Origin: Rothia nasimurium
GTDB taxonomy: Bacteria; Actinomycetota; Actinomycetes; Actinomycetales; Micrococcaceae
Reading direction: 5' to 3'
Length of the DNA stretch: 64,000 nt
Assembly (NCBI RefSeq): GCF_014217215.1
Contig: NZ_CP056080.1
Span: 1,240,001 to 1,304,000 of the forward strand
A program made the translations under genes and the position numbers. How positions within the stretch are numbered: position 1 is the stretch's first letter; each line of letters opens with the position of its first letter. The notes beneath the pieces were generated by a model. The model made no database searches, was not told the DNA's origin, and saw only the letters and a program-made list of their open reading frames with translations. This document shows, piece by piece, positions 46,738 to 56,229 of the stretch.

Positions 46738-47853
46738 TTATTCGCTGGCTGAGGCGGTAGCTTCAGCGCTCGCAGACTCAGAAGCAGATTCGGTAGCGGT
46801 TGCGCTGGCATCTGCGGTTGCAGTTGCGGACGCGTCGGCTGAAGCGCTAGGAGAAGTAGCTGCGGTGCGGGTGGGTGAGGAGCCCAGGATGTCTACCACG
46901 AAGACCAGGGCGCCTTCGGGAGCACCGCTGGTGGCGGCATCTTCACCGTAGGCTAGCTCGCTGGGGATTACCAGCAGGACGCGGGAACCGACGGTCTTGC
47001 CTTCCAGGCCCTGCTTCCAGCCCTCGATGACGCCGTTCAGGGAAAGAGCGGTGGGGGTAGCACCAAAGTTGCTATCGAACTGGGTACCGTCTGACCAGGT
47101 CACACCAACGTAGTTAACATAGACGGTATCGTCTGCCTTAACAGCAGCACCGCTGCCAGTAATCAGGTCTTCGGTGTAGAGCTCAGTGGGGGCATCGCCG
47201 CGGTCAGCTGACAGGGTCAGGGTAGCAGTGCCGTCATCCGCTACGGAGAAGCTTTCCAGGGCGGATGACTTCTTCTCATTTTCGGTGCCCTCAGCACTCT
47301 TGAGCAGCTTACCTGAGACGGTGTAGACCTCAACATTGGTAGCGGTACCCGCTGAAACGGTGGGGGTTGCTTCAGCAGTTGAAGTGGATTCGGTGTCAAT
47401 GTTGGTGGAGTAAGAGAAAGACATGCCGACCTTTGAGCCGACCAGAATGTCATAGAGTTCAGGAGCAGCATTCTTGAGGTCCTCACCCACAGGGATAATC
47501 ATGGGTGCATCGGTGTAGGTGGTGCCCAGTGATGAGCCATCTGCGCCGTTGAAAACGGTGGCATCAACGAGTAGGCTGTCGCCGTCCTCGATGGTGGCGC
47601 CGTCGCCGTCCTCAATCTTGTGGGCTTCGGTGCCGTTAGCTGCGAAGGGGGTTGCAAAGGAAAGCGAGGGCTCGGCGGTTGCCCCGTTCATGGAGTACTC
47701 AACGTCAGCGAGGCTACTACCGTCGCCGCTACCACCGCAGGCGGAAAGAAGGAGGGCGAGCACTGCGCTGCTGGATGCGAAAAGGGCTGATTTTTTCTTC
47801 ACTGGTTTCACTTTCGTTGATGTTACGTTCGGCTGAGGAACGCTTTTCTTCAC
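46738..47853 (-). CDS. FKBP-type isomerase lipoprotein with low-complexity tail
   Basis: About 371 aa. A lipoprotein signal ends with the lipobox LLSAC followed by GGSGDGSS, so the protein is anchored outside the membrane. The first half looks like a degenerate FKBP domain (VDATVFNGADGSSLGTTY). The second half is a canonical FKBP (YVNYVGVTWSDGTQFDSNF, VIEGWKQGLEGKTVGSR, IPSELAYGEDAA). The last 35 residues are almost only Ala, Ser, Thr and Glu. TAGTAT lies 7 nt before the GTG at 47853; an ATG at 47862 is the alternative start. Confidence 0.88.
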   Translation of the reverse strand: MKKSVPQPNVTSTKVKPVKKKSALFASSSAVLALLLSACGGSGDGSSLADVEYSMNGATAEPSLSFATPFAANGTEAHKIEDGDGATIEDGDSLLVDATVFNGADGSSLGTTYTDAPMIIPVGEDLKNAAPELYDILVGSKVGMSFSYSTNIDTESTSTAEATPTVSAGTATNVEVYTVSGKLLKSAEGTENEKKSSALESFSVADDGTATLTLSADRGDAPTELYTEDLITGSGAAVKADDTVYVNYVGVTWSDGTQFDSNFGATPTALSLNGVIEGWKQGLEGKTVGSRVLLVIPSELAYGEDAATSGAPEGALVFVVDILGSSPTRTAATSPSASADASATATADASATATESASESASAEATASASE

Positions 47854-47908
47854 CGCGTACATACTAGCGGATAGAGCTGGGTTGGTACTGGGCAATTCGC
47901 CCTATAGC

Positions 47909-49342
47909 CTAAATGAAGGGCGGCGACCAGGTGTCTGATGGAGCAGGGCTGAGAGTAGCCAGGAGGTCTTCCATCGCCGCGTTTTCTGTGGCGAAGGGAT
48001 CCTTGCACATGACGGTTAGGTGGGGCTTGTTGTTGAGTTTCAGGTGCACCCAGTCCACGGTGAAGGGCTCCCCGGCGTTGCGGGCGGCACTGATGAAGCG
48101 GCCGCGCAGGGAGGCTCGGGTGGCAGGCGGGTGTACGGTGGCGTGGGCAATATCATCGTGGCTGACCAGGTTCTTGGCCAGACCCTTGCGGGTGAGCAGG
48201 CCAAAGACACCGCGGGTGGGGTCTATATCGTGGTAGGCCAGATCAAGCTGCTGGATTTTGGGGTCGTCGTAGCCGCTGGCTCCGCGGGCGATGTAGGTAT
48301 CGAGCAGCTTCTTTTTGATGGCCCAGTCGATTTCGGTATCGATCTGGGAGGTATCGCCGCTTTCCACCGCGTCCAGGGCCCGGCCCCAGAGATCCAGGAT
48401 GTAGGGCACGTCCTCGTGGTGGGCCCCCTTCTCTTCGATGTAGCGGGTGGCGGCCACCTGGTAGTGACGTTGCAGGGTTAGGGCGTTGGCTTCACGGCCG
48501 TCCGCCAAGGGGAAGGTGGCTGTGCCGGTCAGGTCGTGGGAGATGACGCGCAGGGCGGTGGCGGTGTCTTTGATTTCGAAGTTCTCGAGGGGGTAGTAGT
48601 CCTCAAGCATGCGAAGCACCAGGTCGGTGGCTCCGAGTTTGAGCAGGGTGGTGGCTTGCGACATGTTGGAGTCCCCGTTAATCACGTGCATACGACGGTA
48701 GAGCGAGGCGTCGGCGTGGGGCTCATCGCGGGTGTTGATGATGGGGCGGGCCCGGGTGGTGGCTGTTGATGAGCCCTCCCAGATGTAGTCGGCGCGCTGG
48801 GAGAAGGAGAAGCTGGGCTGCCCCTCTGGCCCGAGCGGACGTCCGCCCCACTGCGGGGGCCCTGCAGGGTGTACCTTACCCGCCCCCACCACAATCTGGC
48901 GGGTAATCAGGAAGGGAATTAGGGAGCGGACCAGGCGGGAGAACTCCACCTTGCGCTCAAGCATGTAGTTCTCGTGGGACCCGAAAGAGTTGCCCGCCGA
49001 GTCAACATTGTTTTTGAAGAGGAAAATCTGCCCCTGATAGCCCTCTGCTTCGAGGGAATCTTCTGCCTGGTTGACCAGGTCATTGAGCAGGTACTCCCCC
49101 GCCTTGTCCTGGATCAAGGCATCGCGGACCGAGGCGGTCTCGGCGGTGGCGTATTCGGGGTGGGATCCCACATCGAGGTAGAGTCGCCCGCCGTTGGGCA
49201 GGAAGACGTTGGAGGAACGCCAGGTGTCTACCACCGGCTTAAAGAGCTTGCGGGCGGCCTCTTCTGGGGCCAGGGGGCCAAGCCCTTTCGGGATGTATCT
49301 GATGCCGAACTCGGTTTCGATGCCGAATATTCTGCGTTCCAC
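47909..49342 (-). CDS. pafA: Pup--protein ligase PafA
   Basis: A 477-aa carboxylate-amine ligase that joins the C-terminal Glu of Pup to substrate lysines. The ATP/Mg and Pup-groove motifs are GIETEFGIRY, NGGRLYLDVGSHPEYAT, the NNVDSAGNSFGSHENY loop and NTRDEPHADASLYRRMHVI. AAGGAAG lies 5 nt upstream of the GTG start. It sits directly downstream of pup with no 20S proteasome genes between them. Confidence 0.97.
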   Translation of the reverse strand: MERRIFGIETEFGIRYIPKGLGPLAPEEAARKLFKPVVDTWRSSNVFLPNGGRLYLDVGSHPEYATAETASVRDALIQDKAGEYLLNDLVNQAEDSLEAEGYQGQIFLFKNNVDSAGNSFGSHENYMLERKVEFSRLVRSLIPFLITRQIVVGAGKVHPAGPPQWGGRPLGPEGQPSFSFSQRADYIWEGSSTATTRARPIINTRDEPHADASLYRRMHVINGDSNMSQATTLLKLGATDLVLRMLEDYYPLENFEIKDTATALRVISHDLTGTATFPLADGREANALTLQRHYQVAATRYIEEKGAHHEDVPYILDLWGRALDAVESGDTSQIDTEIDWAIKKKLLDTYIARGASGYDDPKIQQLDLAYHDIDPTRGVFGLLTRKGLAKNLVSHDDIAHATVHPPATRASLRGRFISAARNAGEPFTVDWVHLKLNNKPHLTVMCKDPFATENAAMEDLLATLSPAPSDTWSPPFI

Positions 49343-49394
49343 GGGTCTTCCTTAGGCGTTGGGGCGAATGCTGGCTGCTTGTGAGGGGCTGGTC

Positions 49395-49592
49395 CTACTG
49401 GCCGCCCTTTTGGACGAAGCCCTTGACGAAGTCTTCGGCGTTTTCTTCGAGCACGCCGTCGATTTCTGCCAGCAGGTCATCGATGTCTGATACTGCCTGC
49501 TCGTTCACCTCGGTGTTCTGGTGGGTGATGGCTACTTCTTCTACCTGCTGGGAGGTGGTTGAGGTGGTGTTCTGGCGCTGGATGCGGTCCAT
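49395..49592 (-). CDS. pup: prokaryotic ubiquitin-like protein Pup
   Basis: 65 aa, intrinsically disordered. The C-terminal part has the ARC-binding helix (VSDIDDLLAEIDGVLEENAE), then FVKGFVQKGGQ. The final Gln means Dop must deamidate it to Glu before PafA can attach it. GAAAGAGAG lies upstream of the ATG. It is 29 nt downstream of dop. Confidence 0.97.
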   Translation of the reverse strand: MDRIQRQNTTSTTSQQVEEVAITHQNTEVNEQAVSDIDDLLAEIDGVLEENAEDFVKGFVQKGGQ

Positions 49593-49621
49593 GATGTCTC
49601 TCTTTCTGTGGGGTATGAGGG

Positions 49622-51223
49622 CTAGCTGTTCTGCTGGCCGGCCAGTAGGGCAAAAAGCTGGTCTGCGTGCTCTAGCCCCAGATGGGGTTCAACGATTTCG
49701 GCGGTAAAGTGCTCGGGGTCATCCATGGTCAGGCGGTGCAGGTCGATGGAGAGCGGGTTGCGTACCGAGAGGGTGTCCCAGTTGGCCCCCACGACCTCGT
49801 CGGGCCAGGTGGTGATGAGCTTACCGCGCAAGTAGGCACGGGTATCGCGCGGTGGCTCGTCCGCAGCCCGGGCAATGTCTTCGGGGCTGAAGAGGGTCTT
49901 CATGCGGCCTAGGGCTACCAGCTTGTGGTACAGGCCCTTGCCGGGACGGACGTCCGAATACTGCAGGTCGATGGCGGCCAGCTTGGGGTTATCCCAGCTC
50001 AGGCCCCGGTCAACGTAACCCTTCAGTAGGGCGTACTTGGCAACCCAGTCCAGGCGGTCGGCAAGGGACAGGGGGTTATCTGCCAGAGCTTCCAGTACTT
50101 CTTCCCAAAGCTGCAGGATCTCAGCGGTCGCCTCGTCGGGATTGGTCTCTAGCGCGATGGCAGCATCGAGGTAGGCCCGCTGAATCTGCAGGGCGCTCAT
50201 GCTACCCCCGCCCGCCAGGGGTAGCTGGGCGGTCAGAGTCAGGTCGTGGCTGACCGTGTGCATGGCAGCAACCGGGTCAGCCAGTTTGATGGCGGGAGCA
50301 GTTTTCGCCTCGATGAGGTTTAGCACCAGGGACATGGTGCCAAACTTGAGCAGGTTGGAGGTGTGCGATAGGTTAGCGTCACCGGTAATCACGTGCAGGC
50401 GGCGATAGCGGTTGCTGTCGGCGTGGGGCTCGTCGCGGGTGTTAATCAGCGGGCGGCGGACGGTGGTTTCCAGACCGACGGTACGCTCAAAGAAGTCAGC
50501 GCGCTGGGAAATCTGAAAACCTGCCTGCTCCCCCGTTGTACCCAAGCCCAGCCGTCCTGCCCCCACCATGACCTGGCGGGTGGCAAAGAAGGGCAGAAGG
50601 CTAGCTGCCAGGTACTCAAAATCGACGGTGCGGGGCACCAGATAGTTCTCGTGGGAACCGTAGGACTGGCCCTTGCCGTCCGTATTGTTCTTGTAGAGGT
50701 TAACCGCGGGCATAGCCGATCTCTGGCTAGCGGTCACCTGTTCAATGGTTGCTACGGTTTGTGCGGCGATGTGATCACCTGCCGCATCCCAGAGGACGGC
50801 GTCGCGCGGGTTAGTCACCTCGGGCGAGGAGTACTCGGGGTGGGCATGGTCCACGTAAAAACGGGCTCCGTTAGGCAGAATCGAGTTCATGGTGACCGCG
50901 TCCCAATCGATACGCTCGGCAAAATGCCCGGCCTCGCTCAGGGCTTCTGCTGCGATGTCTTCGCTGGTGAGCACATGGGCGGTATCGGTTAGCTGGGTGG
51001 GGTGGGCCTGCTCGCGCGGCATGTCGAAACCGCGAGCATCGGCTAACGGTGCTTCTGACCCGTACTCCCAGCGGGTTTCAAGGGCCGCTGAGAGCTCCTG
51101 CTTGAAAAGGGTGTCGTAGGTGTTGACCACAAAAGCAGAAAGCACCGTGGGGTTGGCGTGGGGCTTTGCCGGGGCGTGCACCCCGTACTCGGTCTCGGCC
51201 CCCATGATACGGCGAACAGTCAT
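49622..51223 (-). CDS. dop: Pup deamidase/depupylase Dop
   Basis: A 533-aa PafA homologue that deamidates the Pup C-terminus and removes Pup from substrates. It has MGAETEYGVHAP, NGARFYVDHAHPEYSSPE, the KNNTDGKGQSYGSHENYL stretch and NTRDEPHADSNRYRRLHVI. The loop after TEYGVHAP is longer than in PafA, as expected for Dop. It begins 2 nt after arc stops, so it is co-translated. Confidence 0.96.
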   Translation of the reverse strand: MTVRRIMGAETEYGVHAPAKPHANPTVLSAFVVNTYDTLFKQELSAALETRWEYGSEAPLADARGFDMPREQAHPTQLTDTAHVLTSEDIAAEALSEAGHFAERIDWDAVTMNSILPNGARFYVDHAHPEYSSPEVTNPRDAVLWDAAGDHIAAQTVATIEQVTASQRSAMPAVNLYKNNTDGKGQSYGSHENYLVPRTVDFEYLAASLLPFFATRQVMVGAGRLGLGTTGEQAGFQISQRADFFERTVGLETTVRRPLINTRDEPHADSNRYRRLHVITGDANLSHTSNLLKFGTMSLVLNLIEAKTAPAIKLADPVAAMHTVSHDLTLTAQLPLAGGGSMSALQIQRAYLDAAIALETNPDEATAEILQLWEEVLEALADNPLSLADRLDWVAKYALLKGYVDRGLSWDNPKLAAIDLQYSDVRPGKGLYHKLVALGRMKTLFSPEDIARAADEPPRDTRAYLRGKLITTWPDEVVGANWDTLSVRNPLSIDLHRLTMDDPEHFTAEIVEPHLGLEHADQLFALLAGQQNS

Positions 51224-51225
51224 CG

Positions 51226-52911
51226 CTAGACCCCCGCTCCGGTATCGACGGCACGAGCCGGGGCTGCGTTGAGCACGCGTAGACGAATGTTGAGGGTAGA
51301 GAGGACGTCCTCAATTTCGCTGGCCTGGGGCACCTCGACCTGGTCCTCGAATTCTGCGCGCACGGCCTCAAGCAGGTGCTCGGTGCTGATACCCTCAGCC
51401 CCGGTAGACAGGTAAGACTTAATCGCCAGCTTCTTAGCCTGATCGACGATATTGCGGATCACAGCACCCGAGAGGAAGTCGCCCCTGAAGAGCCAGCGGC
51501 TCACGCCGTTCTCTAGATCAACGCTGATGTAGCGGTTTGCCGGCTCAGCGGAGAAGAGGTTCTCGATGACCGTCTCAATCATGCTGGCAACCGCCTGCTG
51601 CTGGGACCCAGCCCGTGCAACCTCAGCCTGACTAATCGGCAGGTCATCTGTCAGGTAAAGCCCAAAGATTTCGGCAGCGCCGGCACGGTTGGGGCGGTTA
51701 ATGCGGATTTTCACGTCTAAACGCCCCGGTCGCAACACGGCCGGGTCAATCATGTCTTCTCGGTTGGTCGCACCAATCACAATGACGTTATCCAGGCTCT
51801 CAACCCCGTCGATCTCAGCCAGAAGCTGGGGCACGATGGTGGTTTCTACGTCCGAAGACCGGCCCGAACCGCGGGTGCGGAAGAGCGACTCCATCTCATC
51901 AAAGAAAACCACCACGGGGTGGCCCGCGCGTGCCTTGTCGCGGGCAGCAGAGAAGATATCGCGAATCTGTCGCTCGGTCTCACCCACATACTTATCCAGC
52001 AGCTCCGGGCCCTTGATGTTCAAGAAGTAGCCGGTCTTTTTACCATTCTCAGACCGCTCAGCAGCCCGTGCAGCCAGAGAGTTAGCCACAGCCTTAGCAA
52101 TCAGGGTCTTACCGTTGCCGGGAGGGCCGTAGAGCAAGATACCCTTGGGCGGGGTGAGTCGGTACTGGCGGTAAATATCGGGGTGCAAGAAAGGTAGTTC
52201 AACGGCGTCCCTAATCAAATCAATCTGGTCACCCAGGCCACCGATATTGTCATAGGTAACATCGGGCACCTCTTCCAGTACCAGCTCCTGGGCATCGGTG
52301 TGGGGGACCAGGGATGTCACCATCTGAATACGCGAATCGTAGGTGACGGTATCTCCCACCCGCAGCTCGTCCGGGTCCAGTGCACCCGAAATACGGGCCA
52401 CAGCCTTAGACTGATTGGGCAGGTCAACCACCAGGTGATCGTGATCGAGCACCTCCCGCACCGTCACCACATCACCGTAGCCCTCAAACCCCAGCGACAC
52501 CACGGCCTGGGTCTGCTCGTTGAGCAGGACGGTCATACCCGGCTTCACCTGCGCAATCGGCAACAGGGGTGAGCAGGTGATACGCACCAGACGGCCGCCC
52601 AAGAGCACATCAAGATGCTCCTCAATCTCAGCCGGAGTCTTACCCTCGGCAAGATCCTGGTAGGTCATCGTCGCTCCGTGCACCCCCAGCACCAGGGCAG
52701 AATTCAGCGGCGGAGCCACCTCCTGAGCCAGCGCCATGCGTAAATGCTCAATCTCGTTCTTCGTCTTGGTCAGAGCCGTCACCAGCTTCTGGTTACGCTC
52801 GCCAGCCGCCCGCAACTGCCGATCCAGATTGCGGCGGTTATCGTTAGCAATATTGAGCTGCCGCAGAATACGCTCGTAATCTACCGACGAAACGGTTAAA
52901 CGTTCACTCAT
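51226..52911 (-). CDS. arc: AAA+ ATPase ARC (Mpa) forming ring-shaped complexes, no GQYL tail
   Basis: A 561-aa hexameric ATPase that recruits pupylated proteins. An N-terminal coiled coil (about 10-65) binds Pup. Two OB domains follow, then the AAA module: Walker A GPPGNGKT (262-269), pore loop KYVG, Walker B VVVFFDEM and the arginine-finger region NREDMIDPAVLRPGRLD. Proteasome-coupled Mpa ends in GQYL, the tail that docks into the 20S core. This protein ends VDTGAGV, so docking residues are absent, matching the lack of prcBA in the locus. Confidence 0.95.
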   Translation of the reverse strand: MSERLTVSSVDYERILRQLNIANDNRRNLDRQLRAAGERNQKLVTALTKTKNEIEHLRMALAQEVAPPLNSALVLGVHGATMTYQDLAEGKTPAEIEEHLDVLLGGRLVRITCSPLLPIAQVKPGMTVLLNEQTQAVVSLGFEGYGDVVTVREVLDHDHLVVDLPNQSKAVARISGALDPDELRVGDTVTYDSRIQMVTSLVPHTDAQELVLEEVPDVTYDNIGGLGDQIDLIRDAVELPFLHPDIYRQYRLTPPKGILLYGPPGNGKTLIAKAVANSLAARAAERSENGKKTGYFLNIKGPELLDKYVGETERQIRDIFSAARDKARAGHPVVVFFDEMESLFRTRGSGRSSDVETTIVPQLLAEIDGVESLDNVIVIGATNREDMIDPAVLRPGRLDVKIRINRPNRAGAAEIFGLYLTDDLPISQAEVARAGSQQQAVASMIETVIENLFSAEPANRYISVDLENGVSRWLFRGDFLSGAVIRNIVDQAKKLAIKSYLSTGAEGISTEHLLEAVRAEFEDQVEVPQASEIEDVLSTLNIRLRVLNAAPARAVDTGAGV

Positions 52912-52998
52912 GCTGGGGCACTTCTTTCTGGTGACGACTCACCGGGGAGTCAGAACCCCGCCACCCCAATCATCGGGTGGCGGGGCCATCATGGGGTT

Positions 52999-54033
52999 TT
53001 AGTTTTCGGAATCCTGGTCAGCCTGCGCTGCCTCAGCCTTCTGGGCGGCGGATGCGGCCTTTTCAGCCAGGTTCAGGGCATCGCGACCGGCCCGGCGGAG
53101 CTTACGGTCAGAGACATTGCGCTCGCCCAGGGCTGCAGGAGTCCAGGCGTTCATATCCTCTTCTGAGAAATTGGTCTTTGAGGCACGGCGCTTGGGGGCC
53201 AGACGCTCTGCCCCGTCAGCTAGACGGCGGGCGGTAATGAGGAAGCCGGTGTGGGCTACCATGCGGTGGTCGGGGCGCACTGCCAGGCCCTCAACGTGCC
53301 AGCCGCGCACCATGGTTTCGTGGGATTCGGGCTCGGTGAAACGGCCATCGGCGCGCAGGGCCTCAGCCACACGTGAGAGCTGGGTTACGGTTGCAACGTA
53401 GCAGATAATGACGCCGCCGGGTGCCAGGGCGGTGGCTACGGCATCCAGGCACTCCCAGGGGGCCAGCATGTCGAGCACGGCGCGGTCTACGCTACCGGGT
53501 TCTTCAACCTCACCCAGAGCTTCAGCCAAATCGCCCAGGGTCAGCGACCAGGCGGGGTGCTCCCCACCGAAGAAGGTCTCGATGTTGCCGCGGGCGATAT
53601 CGGCAAATTCTTCTCGGCGTTCGAAAGAGCGCAGGTGGCCGCCGTCACCAACAGCCCGCAGAAGGGCGATAGAGAGGGCACCGGAACCGACGCCAGCTTC
53701 AATCACGCGGGCACCGGGGAAGATATCGGCCATGGCCACAATCTGGCCGGCGTCCTTGGGATAGACCACGGCAGCGCCGCGGGGCATAGAGAGCACAAAG
53801 TCCTTGTAGAGCGGGCGCAGGGCCTGGAACTTGAATCCCTCGGAGTTTTCAATCACGGTGCCCTCAACGTTGCCGATGAGCTCGCTGTGCTTAAAGAAAC
53901 CGCGGTGAGAGTGGTATTCCCCGCCTTCAGCCAGGGTAATGGTGGTCATGCGTCCGCGCTCGTCGGTTAGCTGGACGCGTTCTCCCGGGCGGAAGGGGCC
54001 ACGGCGGTTGACGCTACCGGTAGGGGTGCTCAT
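52999..54033 (-). CDS. trmI: tRNA (adenine(58)-N(1))-methyltransferase TrmI
   Basis: About 344 aa. It methylates A58 in the T loop of tRNAs using S-adenosylmethionine. The N-terminal domain has RRGPFRPGERVQLTDERGR. The cofactor motif is VIEAGVGSGALS, followed by DRAVLDMLAPWECLDAV. The C-terminal extension is Ala/Lys-rich. The ATG at 54033 fits the family start. A longer version from ATG 54102 would overlap the upstream stop (ATGA) and add 23 residues that look unlike the family. Linkage to arc is conserved in actinobacteria. Confidence 0.92.
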   Translation of the reverse strand: MSTPTGSVNRRGPFRPGERVQLTDERGRMTTITLAEGGEYHSHRGFFKHSELIGNVEGTVIENSEGFKFQALRPLYKDFVLSMPRGAAVVYPKDAGQIVAMADIFPGARVIEAGVGSGALSIALLRAVGDGGHLRSFERREEFADIARGNIETFFGGEHPAWSLTLGDLAEALGEVEEPGSVDRAVLDMLAPWECLDAVATALAPGGVIICYVATVTQLSRVAEALRADGRFTEPESHETMVRGWHVEGLAVRPDHRMVAHTGFLITARRLADGAERLAPKRRASKTNFSEEDMNAWTPAALGERNVSDRKLRRAGRDALNLAEKAASAAQKAEAAQADQDSEN

Positions 54034-54098
54034 AAGGTCAGATTTCTCTTTCGTTTTTGGTCTGGTTTCTTCTATTGTCTCAGAAAAGCGCGGTGGGG

Positions 54099-55244
54099 TC
54101 ATTTAGATGAAGACGTGCCAGCGCCCACGGTGGCCAGCACCGCCTGGGTCATGGCCTGGGAGGTTACCAGACCTACGGGGGTGGCGGCGTCCATCACCAC
54201 CCAGGTCAGGTTCTGCCCCCGCTGCTCTTCGGGCAGGCGGTAGTGGGCAAAGCCGCTGTACTCATCGAGGGTGTCGATGTAACCGGTCTGAATGCCCAGA
54301 GTGCGAGCTGCAAGGGGCTGGGCGATAGCGGCCAGGGGCTGCTGGTCAAGAGTGCCCTGCGAGGCAGCGAGCGTTGTAGGGTCAACAAGGGCAAGGGGAC
54401 GCACGGACGATCCCTGCTGCTCTACCAGGAGAAGGTGGGATACGCCGTCCCAGCGCTGATGAGCGCCACCGATGCTGCTGTGCGGGTCAGCAAGCTGGGC
54501 GGGAACCATCAGGGCGGACGCCCGTAGGGGGTGGCGAGGGTCAGAATCCTGCGCGAGTTGTTTGAGGGAGTGGTTGGTACCGCTCCACAGATAAAAGGCC
54601 AGGGCAGCGGCCACCAGTAACACCCAGGGGGACCGCCACAGGCCGGTGAAGAGCAGGGTGCTAGCTAAGAGGGCAAGGAGCAGCAGGCCCGTATAGGCCG
54701 TCACCCGGGTTGCCACTGACCGGCGTCCTACCAGGATAAAGACGAGGGCTTCGAGGGCATAACCGCCGTCGAGGGGGAAGCCCGGTATCAGATTAAAAAT
54801 ACCGATAGCAAGGTTGACCTGGGCGGCCAGGGCGAAGCCAAAGAAGTCGGCAGAACCCGTCACCAGCCAGATAAGCTGGCACAGGGCCGCTACCGCAAAG
54901 TTCACCAGCGGGCCAGCCACCGACACCAGTAGCGAGGTAGCCGCCGAAGCGGTCTGCATCTTAGTCTGCCCGCCCCACATGTTCAGAGAGATGGACGAAA
55001 TCCGCACCCCCCGGCCCCGGCCCACCGCAGCGTGCGCCAGTTCGTGGGCGAAGACTCCCAGCGCCAGGGCACCGGCAACCACACCGGCAGCAAGATAGCC
55101 CTGCACATCCGTTAAAGACCGCAATGATGCCAGGTTCATACCGTAACCCACCACGACCAAAGCCATGAGGGGGAACCAGGAGAGGCGCAGATATATTGGC
55201 GCCCCCGCGAAAGAACCAATCCGAAGACCCGGATGGGACGTCAT
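54099..55244 (-). CDS. M50 family site-2 protease-like metallopeptidase
   Basis: A 381-aa intramembrane zinc peptidase. The HExxH motif is in FAHELAHAAVGRGRGVRI and the second metal motif in IPGFPLDGGYALEAL. About six membrane segments come first, then a C-terminal cytoplasmic part (from about 230) that is weakly CBS-like. AGGAGG lies 8 nt upstream of the ATG. Members cleave membrane-bound regulators; the substrate here is unknown. It leads the long minus-strand cluster and overlaps the longer trmI start by 4 bases. Confidence 0.9.
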   Translation of the reverse strand: MTSHPGLRIGSFAGAPIYLRLSWFPLMALVVVGYGMNLASLRSLTDVQGYLAAGVVAGALALGVFAHELAHAAVGRGRGVRISSISLNMWGGQTKMQTASAATSLLVSVAGPLVNFAVAALCQLIWLVTGSADFFGFALAAQVNLAIGIFNLIPGFPLDGGYALEALVFILVGRRSVATRVTAYTGLLLLALLASTLLFTGLWRSPWVLLVAAALAFYLWSGTNHSLKQLAQDSDPRHPLRASALMVPAQLADPHSSIGGAHQRWDGVSHLLLVEQQGSSVRPLALVDPTTLAASQGTLDQQPLAAIAQPLAARTLGIQTGYIDTLDEYSGFAHYRLPEEQRGQNLTWVVMDAATPVGLVTSQAMTQAVLATVGAGTSSSK

Positions 55245-55338
55245 ACCTTTACCTCCTGAGCGCTACATCACCGGAGCTGCCGCCCCGGAACTCTCTAGTC
55301 TATTGCCTATAGAGGTTACGGCCTATCAGGAGTAGGAT

Positions 55339-56229
55339 ATGGGGGTGATTAATCAGCCCCTCCCCCTCAACGCTCTGAACCATTTTGCAAGCACCTCCAC
55401 CCTACCGGCTCACGCCCCCACCGTGCTCCTGGTCGGTTTCACAGGGTGGAATGACGCCGGCGATGCCGTCATCGATGCCTTCCGCGCGCTGTGGGAGCAC
55501 TACCCCGCCACACAGGCACCCGGCTTTGACGTGAGCGGCTGCTACAACTACACCGAAACCCGGCCTCTTCTGAGTATCGACGAGGACGGCACCCAGCGCA
55601 TTACCTGGCCCGATACCGTCTTTAGTGAAGCGCACACCACCGCCGGCGTCCGCCTGCTCACCCTCTCGGGCCCCGAACCCTCCATGAACTGGCAGGCCTA
55701 TATCGAGCGTTTTAAAGACCTGGTGCAGCGGGAACAGGTTGACCTGGTTGTTTTCTGCGGTGCCCTGCTCGATGAGGTCCCCCATACCCGCCCCCTGCCG
55801 CTGAGCGTTACCAGCTATACCAGCAGTGTCCTCGCCTTAGAGGGCGTAGAAGCCAATACCTACCAGGGCCCAACCGGCCTGATTGGCGTGCTGGCGTTCG
55901 AAGCCGGGCAGGCTCACATACCGGCGCTTTCCCTTTGGGTCTCGGTTCCCCACTACCTGCCAGAGCCACCCCACCCCAAGGCAACCTTCACCCTGCTCTC
56001 TGCCCTCGAAGCGATTCTGGGCTTCCCCATGCCCCTAGAGCGCAGCGCAGACGACATTGCCAGCTGGAACCACCAGGCCGACGCCCTCATCGAGGACGAG
56101 CCCGAGCTGGCCAGCTACATACGAACCCTAGAATCAATAGCTGAGGCCAACGACGAAATCGCTGACCTCAGCCAAATAGATATTGCGGCCCAGTTCGAGA
56201 AATTCCTCAAGGACCAGGACGACAACTAG
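55339..56229 (+). CDS. PAC2 family protein
   Basis: A 296-aa cytoplasmic protein of the PAC2 (proteasome assembly chaperone 2-like) family. Family patterns are VLLVGFTGWNDAGDAVIDAF, WQAYIERFKDLV, GALLDEVPHTRPLP and GPTGLIGVLAFEAG. The function of bacterial members is not settled. They are conserved near mshC in actinobacteria whether or not a proteasome is present. AGGAG lies 6 nt before the ATG. It converges with mshC, and the two stop codons overlap by 4 bp. Confidence 0.88.
   Translation: MGVINQPLPLNALNHFASTSTLPAHAPTVLLVGFTGWNDAGDAVIDAFRALWEHYPATQAPGFDVSGCYNYTETRPLLSIDEDGTQRITWPDTVFSEAHTTAGVRLLTLSGPEPSMNWQAYIERFKDLVQREQVDLVVFCGALLDEVPHTRPLPLSVTSYTSSVLALEGVEANTYQGPTGLIGVLAFEAGQAHIPALSLWVSVPHYLPEPPHPKATFTLLSALEAILGFPMPLERSADDIASWNHQADALIEDEPELASYIRTLESIAEANDEIADLSQIDIAAQFEKFLKDQDDN

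Noticed and set aside
49343..49394. Remnants of prcB or prcA between pup and pafA
   Set aside because: Only 52 bp lie there, and they carry no proteasome-like coding sequence.
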